Shown one piece after another: positions 11,231 through 19,890 of a DNA stretch of 64,000 nt. Position 1 is the stretch's first letter, and each line of letters begins with the position of its first letter. Made by a program: the position numbers and the translations under genes. Origin of the DNA: Aerococcaceae bacterium zg-252 (GTDB lineage: Bacteria > Bacillota > Bacilli > Lactobacillales > Aerococcaceae). Location of the stretch: NCBI GenBank assembly GCA_016237705.1, contig CP066204.1, positions 1,672,001 through 1,736,000 on the forward strand, written 5' to 3'. The notes under the pieces were generated by a model. The model had not been told where the DNA came from. It made no database searches and worked only from the letters and a program-made list of their open reading frames with translations.

Positions 11231-12292
11231 TTATAATACAATCAAATGCTTAGGACTGCGGTTTAAACTATACGCTCCGTCTGCTTGAATCACTAAATCA
11301 TCTTCAATACGAACGCCACCTAAGCCCTCAATATAAATACCTGGTTCATTGGTCACTACCATATTAACTTCTAAAGGCTCATTGTTACGGAAGTTAACAC
11401 CTGGTTGCTCATGAACGTCCAATCCTAATCCATGTCCTGTACTATGTCCAAATTCTGCACCATAACCTTTTTCAGTAATATAGTCACGAGCGATTGCGTC
11501 CATTTCTTTACCTGTTATACCCGCTTTAGCTGCACGATTGACACGCTCATGTGCCTCTAAAACAATCGCATAAATTTCTTCTAATTTAGGGTGCACACTA
11601 CCTAAGGCAATCGTACGTGTCATATCAGAACTATATCCTTTATAGTAACAGCCGAAGTCTAATGTAATCATGTCGCCGTCTTCAATCACTTTATCGCTAG
11701 CAACCCCATGTGGCATTGATGAGCGAACTCCACTGGCTACAATGGTATCGAATGACATTTCAGATGCCCCTTTAGATTTTAAGAAACGCTCTAATTCATT
11801 GGCAACTTCAATCTCTGTCACACCTGGTTTAATGAACGTTAAAATATGTTCAAACGCTTGGTCAGTAATTTCACACGCTTCTTTAATAATAGCGATTTCT
11901 TCTGGCTCTTTAATCGCACGAATCTTCTCGATTAATAAACTCGTTTCAATAACCTCTGCTGGGAATAATTCTTTTACAGCTAAATAAGTTGACACATTCA
12001 TATCTTCTGCCTCAATCGCAATAGTAGACAACTGCTCTTCTTCTAAAATAGCTGCTACTTCTTGATACACACCATTTTTATGAATACGCACTGTAAATCC
12101 TTTAGCTTGTTCATGAGCTTGTGTATTATAGCGAAAATCTGTAATAAAATATTGGTTTTGTGGCGTTACTAAGACCGCCCCTGCTGAACCTGTAAATGAC
12201 GCTAAATAATAAACATTTTTCAAATTAGTTACTAATATACTTTGAGCCCCTTGTGCTGATAATTGCTCACGTACTCGATTAATTCTTTGCAT
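11231..12292 (-). CDS. pepP: Xaa-Pro aminopeptidase/dipeptidase (M24B, YqhT-like)
   Basis: Cytosolic metallopeptidase that cleaves the bond before proline in peptides. Creatinase N-domain at about 1-125, pita-bread M24 domain at about 130-350. The five metal ligands are in place: two Asp in LDFGCYYKGYSSDMTRT, His in GHSTGHGLGLDVHE, Glu in TNEPGIY, and Glu in GVRIEDD. Its length of 353 residues matches Bacillus YqhT. It leads the unit pepP-asp23-nusB with short gaps (about 30 bases to asp23). Whether substrates are dipeptides (PepQ) or longer peptides (PepP) cannot be read from sequence. Confidence 0.9.
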   Translation of the reverse strand: MQRINRVREQLSAQGAQSILVTNLKNVYYLASFTGSAGAVLVTPQNQYFITDFRYNTQAHEQAKGFTVRIHKNGVYQEVAAILEEEQLSTIAIEAEDMNVSTYLAVKELFPAEVIETSLLIEKIRAIKEPEEIAIIKEACEITDQAFEHILTFIKPGVTEIEVANELERFLKSKGASEMSFDTIVASGVRSSMPHGVASDKVIEDGDMITLDFGCYYKGYSSDMTRTIALGSVHPKLEEIYAIVLEAHERVNRAAKAGITGKEMDAIARDYITEKGYGAEFGHSTGHGLGLDVHEQPGVNFRNNEPLEVNMVVTNEPGIYIEGLGGVRIEDDLVIQADGAYSLNRSPKHLIVL

Positions 12293-12395
12293 TACTTATC
12301 GCTCCTTGCCTCATTTGACCCTATTTCAATCGAACCGATTAATTTAGACCACACACTTCAATCTAAATCCACTCAATCTCATAGTCATTTTCTTC

Positions 12396-12424
12396 ATTAT
12401 AACAAACTTTTGCGAAAATGTCGC
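12396..12424 (-). promoter_or_regulatory. Promoter of pepP unit
   Basis: On the minus strand GCGACA (12419-12424) and TATAAT (12396-12401) are 17 bases apart, and a TGT before the -10 gives an extended -10. It lies about 105 bases upstream of the pepP start, in the 225-base gap after comGG. Confidence 0.6.
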
Positions 12425-12462
12425 TATTGTCCAGTTTCTCACCTAAAATTGTTGCACTATAA

Positions 12463-12495
12463 CAAAAACTTCCCCATGATATTCATAGGAAAGTT
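12463..12495 (-). terminator. Terminator of the comG operon
   Basis: The minus strand AACTTTCCtATG pairs with CATgGGGAAGTT across a short AATAT loop and is followed by TTTG. It starts about 20 bases beyond the comGG stop. Confidence 0.7.
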
Positions 12496-12517
12496 ATAAT
12501 CGTTTTTAAAAGTTGTC

Positions 12518-13252
12518 TCAGTTAAGGAGTTCAAAATAATAAGCATAGCTTTCAATTAAATACTGAAAGGCTTGTTTAGGGAGTGTTTCAACAGCTGTTA
12601 ATCTTGAGTCATTTACTGTCGAATTTAAGCGCCATTCATTTAATCGTTGTTCAACCATGACCGTTCCATTTTCAAAGTAGAATAGCTGTACAGGGAGCTT
12701 GTCCACTTGAATCCGGTACTGGAAATTACGTTGTTTCTTTCGTTTAATATTTTCTTGTAAATGATTCTCTTGCATCGTGGTAATGAATCGATTTACTTCT
12801 TGCATCAATTCTTCATTCATCATTTTCTTTTTAGCATCTTTTAACAGCACACCATCCAAAACAAAATCACTTAAAGGGAGTAAGGATTTTGGAAACTGTT
12901 CATCTAAATAGAGATGATGAGCCATTAGTACAACGGCATTATCATTCGTCTGATAAACTACCATTTGTTTAGTTCGATACAATTCTTGCTCAATCGGGAG
13001 TAATCGAGCAAAATAATCGGTTTGCTTTTTAATGATAGTATCTAATTCTTCTTCCATTTTTGTGTTAATATCAGTAGCTGCTAACAGCTGTTTAGCTAAA
13101 GCAAACTGAATTTGATTTTCGTAATATGCCGTAAAATTTTTATACCGTTGACTTTGAATTTGATTATAGGATAATAAACTCATATAGAGTAATTGACTTA
13201 AAAACAGAAAAACAATCACAATCGGCAGTGCCATTCCACGCTTATTATTCAA
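12518..13252 (-). CDS. comGG: ComGG-like competence pseudopilus minor pilin
   Basis: Last gene of the comG operon. 244 residues with a hydrophobic N-terminal helix GMALPIVIVFLFLSQLLYMSLLSY (about 5-28) after a short basic leader, then a long polar extracytoplasmic part. It lacks the canonical GFTLIE prepilin site, as is common for ComGG. It is longer than most ComGG proteins (about 120-150 residues), so the C-terminal half may be a lineage extension. It overlaps comGF by 8 bases. The assignment rests mainly on operon position and the N-terminal helix. Confidence 0.75.
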   Translation of the reverse strand: MNNKRGMALPIVIVFLFLSQLLYMSLLSYNQIQSQRYKNFTAYYENQIQFALAKQLLAATDINTKMEEELDTIIKKQTDYFARLLPIEQELYRTKQMVVYQTNDNAVVLMAHHLYLDEQFPKSLLPLSDFVLDGVLLKDAKKKMMNEELMQEVNRFITTMQENHLQENIKRKKQRNFQYRIQVDKLPVQLFYFENGTVMVEQRLNEWRLNSTVNDSRLTAVETLPKQAFQYLIESYAYYFELLN

Positions 13253-13664
13253 GGTGAATCACTCCTGAAAAAGTTTGGTTATTACGATAAGTTAGGATAA
13301 TTTCAATCACAGAATTTTGATACGATACATACCAATCTTTCACATCATAAGCATAGGGTTGATGACCGGGTTTCTTGAATAGTTTATGATTTTGCAACAC
13401 AATGTGATACGGTTGTTTCCCTGATAATAAATTAATTTGCGTTGGAGTGACATTTTCAACCGTATAGTGCTTTAACTCTTGTTCTAACACTACCATTAAT
13501 TGTGCCCAATCAGCTGCGCGATTATCGAGTTCTAACTGCCGCATTTTCTGATAAGACGTCAGTGCAACAAAAAGGCTATGTATCATCATACTTATGATGA
13601 GCAATGCTAGTAGTGCTTCCCACAAAATAAATCCTTTCCTATTCAATCGCTTCAAGTCTAACAT
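13245..13664 (-). CDS. comGF: ComGF-like minor pilin
   Basis: The frame is open to 13757, but the first 31 codons overlap comGE. ATG at 13664 has GGAGAGAAG 4 bases upstream, giving MLDLKRLNRKGFILWEALLALLI. This is a prepilin-type leader with a GF cleavage site and a hydrophobic helix at about 11-32, with E+5 replaced in context ILWEALLAL (Glu present). The chain is 139 residues, normal for ComGF. It overlaps comGE by 26 bases and is translationally coupled within comG. Confidence 0.8.
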   Translation of the reverse strand: MLDLKRLNRKGFILWEALLALLIISMMIHSLFVALTSYQKMRQLELDNRAADWAQLMVVLEQELKHYTVENVTPTQINLLSGKQPYHIVLQNHKLFKKPGHQPYAYDVKDWYVSYQNSVIEIILTYRNNQTFSGVIHLE

Positions 13665-13983
13665 GGTGCTTCTCTCCATTCTCAAAGGAAATCCAACATT
13701 GCATCTCGTCACAATCAAATTCCGTAATAGCATCATACTGCAAATTGTATGACGCAATCCGATTACTCAGCTGCTCGGATTCAATTTCTTTTACTAGTTT
13801 CAATTTAACCAAATCATAAAAGACTTGCCATTGGGTCATTTCATCTTGTAATCGTGACAGTCGCACCACCTCTGATTGAAAACTAGGGATATAGAGCATT
13901 AGCATTATACTCATCAATAAAAATCCAACAAGTGCCTCAGTTGCACTGAATCCTTCTTTATTGCCGAACTTCAAATTTACCAC
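13639..13983 (-). CDS. comGE: ComGE-like minor pilin
   Basis: 114 residues. Near the start the leader NKEGFSATEALVGFLLMSIMLM shows a prepilin peptidase-like site (G|F, Glu at +5 or +6) and a transmembrane helix. The start is uncertain. GTG at 13983 has its AGGAAG only two bases upstream, whereas TTG at 13974 lies 7 bases after the same AGGAAG and may be the real start. It overlaps comGD by 26 bases. Two Cys in FDCDEMQCW near the C-terminus may form a disulfide. Confidence 0.78.
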   Translation of the reverse strand: MVNLKFGNKEGFSATEALVGFLLMSIMLMLYIPSFQSEVVRLSRLQDEMTQWQVFYDLVKLKLVKEIESEQLSNRIASYNLQYDAITEFDCDEMQCWISFENGEKHHVRLEAIE

Positions 13984-14380
13984 TTCCTAATTGAAACACT
14001 AGCTGCACTCTCTTGCCGGCATCTGAATAAAACGAAACCGTACTAAATTGGTCTGTACGCCCATTGGCAAAATAATTAAACTCATAACTCGTATACAGTT
14101 TCCACCCACGTGGAAATGGAAATTGCACTTCATTAAATGTCACTTGATTTTGCGTTGCTTCAAAACGTACTGTCCGTGTCCGCTGCATAATAATTGCCTC
14201 TTGCTGTGCTAAATTTAATTGTGCCGTCACTTTTTCGATAAATAATCGCTCAGATACGCTCTGTTGCCATGATTGGAAAGGGAGTCGAACAATCATCAGC
14301 AATACAAAGCTCATCATCAACAAAACGATTAAACATTCCATTAAAGTGAATCCTGCACAATTTTTTCGTCTATTCCACAT
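13958..14380 (-). CDS. comGD: ComGD-like minor pilin
   Basis: 140-residue pseudopilin with the leader CAGFTLMECLIVLLMMSFVLLM, a near-canonical prepilin peptidase site (GFTLxE), and one hydrophobic helix. The rest is a short beta-rich domain typical of GspH/ComGD. It overlaps comGC by 11 bases and comGE by 26 bases, so the five small pilin genes are read as one tightly coupled message. Confidence 0.88.
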   Translation of the reverse strand: MWNRRKNCAGFTLMECLIVLLMMSFVLLMIVRLPFQSWQQSVSERLFIEKVTAQLNLAQQEAIIMQRTRTVRFEATQNQVTFNEVQFPFPRGWKLYTSYEFNYFANGRTDQFSTVSFYSDAGKRVQLVFQLGSGKFEVRQ

Positions 14381-14714
14381 TTATCGGCAATTGAATCACA
14401 GTATCTGATGATAGTTTTAATAGACGTTGTGCTTCATCGGATTGCTTTTGTGTAATATAGCCTTCCGATACTAATTTTGCTAACGACGCATCTTGTGTAC
14501 TTTCAACTAAGTTATAGGTATTGACTTGAGTTTCAATAATTTCAGCAATATTTTCTCGTGCTTGCTTTTCAATTCGATTTCGTTGTCCAGCGACATTTGG
14601 AATAATAATCGCCATTAACAAAGCAACAATAATCAAGACAATCAACATTTCAATTAAAGTAAACCCTCGCTTATTCTTAATGCTATTCAATTTTCTGAGT
14701 AATTTTTCTCGCAT
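14370..14714 (-). CDS. comGC: ComGC major competence pilin
   Basis: Major subunit of the DNA-uptake pseudopilus. The canonical type IV prepilin signal KRGFTLIEMLIVLIIVALLMAIIIPN is at about 15-40, cut after Gly by prepilin peptidase ComC (not in the window). The C-terminal helical part includes ARENIAEIIETQVNTYNL, typical of the ComGC family. Length is 114 residues. It follows comGB by 18 bases. Confidence 0.95.
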   Translation of the reverse strand: MREKLLRKLNSIKNKRGFTLIEMLIVLIIVALLMAIIIPNVAGQRNRIEKQARENIAEIIETQVNTYNLVESTQDASLAKLVSEGYITQKQSDEAQRLLKLSSDTVIQLPINVE

Positions 14715-14732
14715 ATATTTTCACCTTCTTTT

Positions 14733-15809
14733 TTATAAACCTTCCATAGTTAACATCGGTAACATCATCAATAAATACATCGCCATAACCATAACAGCAA
14801 TCACTATAAATAAAATCGGCTGTAAATACGTCAATTTTTTCGCCATATCTTCTAACATATCCGACAAAATCTTACTGGCATAGACTAAACACTTGGTCGG
14901 TAATTGGCTAGTTAATTCACCTTGGTAAACAATCATTCCAAACTCCGTACGAAATAACTGCAATTGATTTAACGTGTCACTTAACGACTCTCCTTGTTGA
15001 TATCCTAATTGCAAATGCAATGCCAACTCACTTAAAAATGGGTCAATCGGATATTGCACAATAAAGTCAATGGTCTGCTGAATCGAAAAGCCACCACCAA
15101 TGAAATGTCCCAGACTATCTGCTAATTTATATGTACAATAGCTGCGAACCCACTGCCGTACAATCGGCACTTTGAGCAATAGTTTATGCCGATAAATATA
15201 CGATTGCTTCATTAAATATAAATCGAAAAACAAATACGCAACTATCACCAAACCGACACCGCCCAACATCAATTGTGGTAAATATGTAAAAAATAAAATT
15301 AATACTCTTACTAATATATTTGAGTCAAATGTTTTTTGCGAAATAAAACTAATAATATGTGGCAACAAGAACAGACGCATTCCTAGTAATAATGCAATCA
15401 AAAATATAAACATCACACATGGATACATCAATGCCTTGATTATTTTCGTTTTATTTTCTTGACTTTTTGCTAATTTATTAGCACTCGAAAGTAAGGCATC
15501 ATAAAAGCGACCTTGCCTTTGTGCATAATAGAGTTGTGCGACAATATCGAGGGAGTAGCCGATTTGACGCAAACCTATTTCAATGCCTTTACCAGATTCT
15601 AATGTCGATACCAATGTATGAATCAATGGTTGATAACTCGGCATTAACAGTTCCATAAAGACCAGTGCTTGATTTAACGAAAATCCCTCTGTCAATAATT
15701 CGTACAAAGTCCGTAAAAAATACGCATGTGCTTTTGCAGGTAATTTAGAAATCGGTCGGCGTCTAAATAATTTCAAATTGGTAATAGCTTTTTGTTGAAA
15801 GATAGCCAT
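14733..15809 (-). CDS. comGB: ComGB pilus assembly membrane protein
   Basis: GspF/PilC-family polytopic platform protein of the competence pilus. 358 residues with two T2SSF domains (about 25-145 and about 210-340) and three or more membrane helices (about 125-150, 168-192 and 325-352). The N-terminal 16 codons overlap comGA by 47 bases. ATG at 15809 has GAAAGGCG upstream, which supports that start despite the overlap. Confidence 0.93.
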   Translation of the reverse strand: MAIFQQKAITNLKLFRRRPISKLPAKAHAYFLRTLYELLTEGFSLNQALVFMELLMPSYQPLIHTLVSTLESGKGIEIGLRQIGYSLDIVAQLYYAQRQGRFYDALLSSANKLAKSQENKTKIIKALMYPCVMFIFLIALLLGMRLFLLPHIISFISQKTFDSNILVRVLILFFTYLPQLMLGGVGLVIVAYLFFDLYLMKQSYIYRHKLLLKVPIVRQWVRSYCTYKLADSLGHFIGGGFSIQQTIDFIVQYPIDPFLSELALHLQLGYQQGESLSDTLNQLQLFRTEFGMIVYQGELTSQLPTKCLVYASKILSDMLEDMAKKLTYLQPILFIVIAVMVMAMYLLMMLPMLTMEGL

Positions 15810-16764
15810 TCGCCCACGCCTTTCTCAATCGTTGATTCAATGTCCGAAACGTCATCGGTTGTTGATGACATGCAGCATACAGCGCTTTCCCCTCTAATAT
15901 TTCAAATAAAGCATAGCGTTGCTCTTGAAAGCTAGGAATTAATCGTTGTGAGACAATGCCAATTAATGTCTGTTGAATTTGTTGCGTCGTCACCGATAAT
16001 TCTTGCAGACGCCCTATCACACCCAATGTGTTTTTCGCATGAATCGTCGCAATCATTAAATGCCCTGTCAACGCTCCACGTATTACCATTTTAGCTGTTT
16101 CTTCATCACGAATTTCACCAATCAATAATATATCTGGGTGATGTCGCAAAGCTGCTTTAATTAATTGCTCATAAGATACCCCTGCACGATAATTCACTTC
16201 TGTTTGTAGAAATTGTGGTTCAATAATTTCGACTGGGTCTTCCATTGTAATAATTTGTAGCGTTTCGTCAGCCATACGATTTCGCAATAAATGATAAATA
16301 GTCGTTGTTTTTCCAGAACCGACTGGCCCCGAAAATAAAATTAACCCACTCTTTCGTTGCACCAATCGATTCAGTCGCATTACATCATTTGGAAAAAAGA
16401 CATTCATATTATTTTGTTCATGCTTTTTCTGATGTATCACACGAATCACTAATGACTCGATTAAATCAATATTCGTAATAGTCGACAACCGCAACTCAAT
16501 TTGTCCAATCGCCATTTGGTAATGTATTGCACCCGATTGTGGTTTACGCTTTTCACCTACATCTAAATTCGCTAAAAATTTCAAGTAGCTAATCAATTTC
16601 TTGCCCCAATCCAATGCTCGTTCTGCATAAAATGTCATCTTTCCAAATTGTCGAAAATATAATACATAATGCTGATTAACTGGCAATAAATGAATATCGG
16701 AAACATTGCTTTCTACTGCATCTTTTATCAATTGCTGAACATCTTCTTCAATCGCTGATTTCAT
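15763..16764 (-). CDS. comGA: ComGA traffic ATPase
   Basis: Hexameric GspE/PilB-type ATPase that powers pseudopilus extension for DNA uptake. 333 residues. Walker A GPVGSGKTTT is near 143-152, the Asp box ITMEDPVE near 175, Walker B DILLIGEIRDEETA near 209, and the His box TGHLMIATIHAKN near 230. It starts with an ATG at 16764 preceded by GAGGAGGGAG. It is the first of seven comG genes, all intact, so the locus looks functional, although comK/comX-type control cannot be judged here. Confidence 0.96.
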   Translation of the reverse strand: MKSAIEEDVQQLIKDAVESNVSDIHLLPVNQHYVLYFRQFGKMTFYAERALDWGKKLISYLKFLANLDVGEKRKPQSGAIHYQMAIGQIELRLSTITNIDLIESLVIRVIHQKKHEQNNMNVFFPNDVMRLNRLVQRKSGLILFSGPVGSGKTTTIYHLLRNRMADETLQIITMEDPVEIIEPQFLQTEVNYRAGVSYEQLIKAALRHHPDILLIGEIRDEETAKMVIRGALTGHLMIATIHAKNTLGVIGRLQELSVTTQQIQQTLIGIVSQRLIPSFQEQRYALFEILEGKALYAACHQQPMTFRTLNQRLRKAWANGYLSTKSYYQFEII

Positions 16765-16779
16765 TCACACTCCCTCCTC

Positions 16780-16866
16780 TTCTGGCTCCAATGCGCTGAG
16801 ATAACTTCCACTTCGCAAATCACTTTGAGTACTAAATGCCCCAGTAATTTTTACTCTAGTGGGGCA
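16780..16866 (-). promoter_or_regulatory. comGA leader with relic repeat and GC hairpin
   Basis: The comGA 5' region holds a perfect 7-bp stem TGCCCCA (16837-16843) / TGGGGCA (16860-16866). Next to it, at 16780-16825, is a segment resembling one end of the dispersed repeat family (compare 35325-35362: GGCTCCA, GCTGA, TCCACTTCGCA in the same order). The hairpin lacks a T run, so it is not an obvious terminator. It could influence comG mRNA, but that is inference. Confidence 0.4.
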
Positions 16867-17297
16867 AGCCAAAACACTCCCGCGCACATCATCCTATAAT
16901 CACTGATAAATACACGAAAATAATGATATTTACTTTTTTAAATAAATCTAATTTAGAAACAAGCTAATAACAAGCATTATTCAATTTTTACAATACTTTA
17001 TTGATAGAAATCGAGTGCAATTTTACTCGCATCAGCACAAATTCATAAAAAAGTCATAAAAAAATCTTGGAAAATCAAAAATATAAACATGTACAAAAGA
17101 TGACAAAAGAGTTACAATTAGATTACATTAAAGCGTTTTTATATTACCATGTACAATTAGAGCAAAGGAGAGAGAAATAAAGGCACTAAATGTATCATTG
17201 AAAGTTTACTATTAATTATTTTAGCTTAATTGATGTATTCAAACTGATATTATTATCGAACTACTCAATGCACCGAAAAAAATATAGGAGGATTATT
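16867..17297. other. AT-rich non-coding gap between divergent comG and the repeat protein
   Basis: I see no credible ORF. The sequence TACAATTAGA occurs twice (about 17114 and 17151), and CATGTACAA also occurs twice, each just before an A/T-rich run, so activator sites for the plus-strand gene are possible. An AGGAGAG near 17166 is followed by no start codon in range. No confident promoter could be assigned. Confidence 0.4.
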
Positions 17298-19448
17298 ATG
17301 AAAAAACGTATGTTACTTATGTCCAGCTTAACGCTATTGTCTTGCCTTACTGTACCGATTGAATCGATTATCAGTCACTCAACAACTTCGGTGCACGCTC
17401 AAGAGTCCACCACAATCGAAGAAATCTATCAAGTCATGACCCAACAAGGGCCTATTAGAGATGAACAGTTTAACATGATACCAGCAGAAGATTGGTTGCG
17501 TTATGCTAGCCAAGCTGGTAGAACCATGTATATGGATAATATCTTCTACCAAGCATATAGAGAACATGCCGTTGTCTTTACCAGTGCCATGTTACGTGCA
17601 TTCAATATAATGGACAAGAAATTTAGTATAGAGGCTGATAAGTTCAATGAATTTATCAACAATGAATTTAATGCCCTAGAAGTTTTAATGAAAGAAAGAC
17701 TTGATGACGGAAATGGTAGTCATCTCAATAAAGAACTGGCTCAGAGAATTGGTCTTTTTAAGGAAAATATCGCAACTGAGGGCGTTTCGGAATTAACAAG
17801 AGAAGAAGCCATTGCTCGTGTGAAGAAATCCGATGAAGCTGAAGCAATGAAAATCACTGTCCTTAAATTAAGCAGTATCCCTGCTGGAAAACTCAACCAA
17901 TTAACAGATGATGACTTTTTTGAAGCTGCTGTTGTTCATGCCATGAAAAACCCACTTGGAGGTGATTATGGTACTCAATTAGCTGTATTCAAATCATTGC
18001 ACCCTGAGTTATATATCAACACAGAAGAATTAAATGAAAGTCTAAAACCTAGAACACGAGAAGAAGCCATTGAATATGTAACAAAATATGGTACAGCTGA
18101 AACCATGAAAGATAATGTCCTTAAATTAAGCAGTATCTCTGCTGACAAACTCAGTCAATTAACCGATGATGATTTTTTTGAAGCTGCTGTCGTTCATGCC
18201 ATGAAACTTCAAACAGGAGGCGATTATGGTACTCAATTAGCCGTATTCAAATCATTGCACCCTGAATTATATACAGATATGGAAGAATTAAATGAAAGCC
18301 CAGCACCTAGAACACGAGAAGAAGCCATTGAAAAAGTAAAAGCAACTGGTCTTGATAAAAGAATCCCTAGCTTTTTATCAGCGGTGTTCCAACAAGCAAT
18401 CATTGATAAAATTCCTAAGAGTGCCTTTTATGAAGTAGCGATTCAATTTTTCATGACTCATACGACATACGATGACTTCTACACCGTCGTTTCATTCTTT
18501 ACAAATTTATATCCAGAATATTTTACAGGGGATAATCACCCCGATGATACAACACGCCAAACTCGTTTAGAGAAAATACAAAAGAATCAAGAAAAATTGA
18601 CCGCTCATCAAACTTCAACTGATAAAAACTATCTCACTCTTAAAGATAACCAAACATTCAGTTTTAATGAGGGCGAATTTAAAATTACCAACACTTATCT
18701 TTTAGTACCAGGTGAAGCTGGTAATCAATCCGATAACTATTTATTGGGCATTCATTATCAATTCACAAATCAATCGAAAGAAGATGTTATCGCTCCACAA
18801 ATGATACTTGCGAATCATTCAAACGCACTACAATTTAAGGATGATAATTTAACTACCTTAGAACCTGGAACGTATCGTGTCCAATCCGAACAATCGGATA
18901 CAGAATCAATGACTGTTTTTGATGATATTGCGACCGCTAAGCCACAGGAAACAATCGAGGGAACACTTTATTATAAAGTGCCAAATGCTCATAATGATTT
19001 AGTATGGTCCGTAATCCAAAATGATAAAGTAAATGCTTATCGCTTTAAAGTCGCTGATTTACAAAAATTACCATATCAAAGTGCAAGTTATATCTCAAAT
19101 ACTGACAATCAATTAGGCTACCTATTTGACTTCGAACGCTTGTATTTGGTATTTAGCAAAGATACGGATATATCAACTTGGGATAATAAAGACGGTGTTA
19201 ACACTAATCCCGATATCAATTCATTATCGAAAGAAGCGACTAATCATTACAACCACTTGGTGCAACAACTCGGTGAAAATATTAAATTAGTGGCATTAGA
19301 AAATGTCCATTACACTCTTGATAATGAAGCTATCAAAGTAACTCTTGGCGAAAACAAAGAATCCGTACTTCAACTCATGACGGATTCTAAATGGGATTCC
19401 TTTACCGATAATACAGAAAACACTTATCAATTGATTTCCATACATTAA
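17298..19448 (+). CDS. Large exported protein with tandem 86-residue repeats and C-terminal DUF5067-like domain
   Basis: ATG at 17298 is preferred over 17268 because AGGAGG lies at 17286-17291. The 716-residue chain starts with an export signal MKKRMLLMSS... and a likely cleavage after VHA near residue 34. LLSC at 12-15 could alternatively be a weak lipobox. Three repeats begin with TREEA at residues 167, 253 and 339, exactly 86 apart. The first two are nearly identical (LTDDDFFEAAVVHAMK, GGDYGTQLAVFKSLHPELY); the third is divergent but keeps the pattern (AFYEVAIQFFM, LYPEYFTG). Residues about 445-590 look like the beta-rich DUF5067-type domain of Gram-positive lipoproteins and secreted proteins (FNEGEFKITN, YLLGIHYQFTNQS). 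Function unknown; a surface or ligand-binding role is inference. Confidence 0.8.
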   Translation: MKKRMLLMSSLTLLSCLTVPIESIISHSTTSVHAQESTTIEEIYQVMTQQGPIRDEQFNMIPAEDWLRYASQAGRTMYMDNIFYQAYREHAVVFTSAMLRAFNIMDKKFSIEADKFNEFINNEFNALEVLMKERLDDGNGSHLNKELAQRIGLFKENIATEGVSELTREEAIARVKKSDEAEAMKITVLKLSSIPAGKLNQLTDDDFFEAAVVHAMKNPLGGDYGTQLAVFKSLHPELYINTEELNESLKPRTREEAIEYVTKYGTAETMKDNVLKLSSISADKLSQLTDDDFFEAAVVHAMKLQTGGDYGTQLAVFKSLHPELYTDMEELNESPAPRTREEAIEKVKATGLDKRIPSFLSAVFQQAIIDKIPKSAFYEVAIQFFMTHTTYDDFYTVVSFFTNLYPEYFTGDNHPDDTTRQTRLEKIQKNQEKLTAHQTSTDKNYLTLKDNQTFSFNEGEFKITNTYLLVPGEAGNQSDNYLLGIHYQFTNQSKEDVIAPQMILANHSNALQFKDDNLTTLEPGTYRVQSEQSDTESMTVFDDIATAKPQETIEGTLYYKVPNAHNDLVWSVIQNDKVNAYRFKVADLQKLPYQSASYISNTDNQLGYLFDFERLYLVFSKDTDISTWDNKDGVNTNPDINSLSKEATNHYNHLVQQLGENIKLVALENVHYTLDNEAIKVTLGENKESVLQLMTDSKWDSFTDNTENTYQLISIH

Positions 19449-19455
19449 ACTATCA

Positions 19456-19490
19456 ATCCACTTACCCACCAGAGTAAGTGGATATTGTTA
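19456..19490 (+). terminator. Probable terminator after the repeat protein
   Basis: A perfect 10-bp stem ATCCACTTAC / GTAAGTGGAT with a 8-base loop, 8 bases past the stop. The tail ATTGTTATGTTTTC is only moderately T-rich. Confidence 0.6.
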
Positions 19491-19672
19491 TGTTTTCATT
19501 ACACTTATAACTATCGAGAAAAAATATCCGATTTCTATACTTCACCCTTGAATTATGTTAAAATGAAAGCAGTAGTGGCTAATGGCAGCTTAAGAGTAGT
19601 AGTATTCATCAGATTACTGCATCTTACTACCATTACCAATCAATTCGTTAACGAAATAAAGGAGTCTATCAA

Positions 19673-19888
19673 ATGATTTTTAAAGCAACTTATCAAGAAA
19701 CAAAAACGCAAGTCCCATTACGTGAGAACACAAAATCACTTTATATCAAAGCTGACAACAAAGTAGAGGCACGTGAAAAATTCGATAAAAATACACCATA
19801 CAGCATTGAATATTTACAAGAAATTTCAGATGCTCATTTAGAATATGAGCGTGAACACAATCCTGATTTTGAAATCTTGGAGTTTTAA
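19673..19888 (+). CDS. rpoY: RNA polymerase epsilon subunit RpoY
   Basis: 71-residue DUF1447 protein that binds RNA polymerase in Firmicutes and, with HelD-type factors, helps clear stalled enzyme. The sequence MIFKATYQETKTQVPLREN, then YSIEYLQEISDAHLEYE, and the acidic end DFEILEF are characteristic. ATG at 19673 has AAAGGAG upstream. It lies 2 bases before rnjA, the widely conserved rpoY-rnjA pair, so the two are co-transcribed. Confidence 0.95.
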   Translation: MIFKATYQETKTQVPLRENTKSLYIKADNKVEAREKFDKNTPYSIEYLQEISDAHLEYEREHNPDFEILEF

Positions 19889-19890
19889 TT

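Noticed and set aside
16895-16910. Possible SigX/ComX-type cin-box upstream of comGA (TTCGTGTA on the minus strand)
   Set aside because: Only about five of eight positions match the streptococcal TACGAATA box, and spacing to the gene is long.
19485-19676. 63-codon frame before rpoY
   Set aside because: No ribosome-binding site, odd composition, overlaps the rpoY start and its leader.
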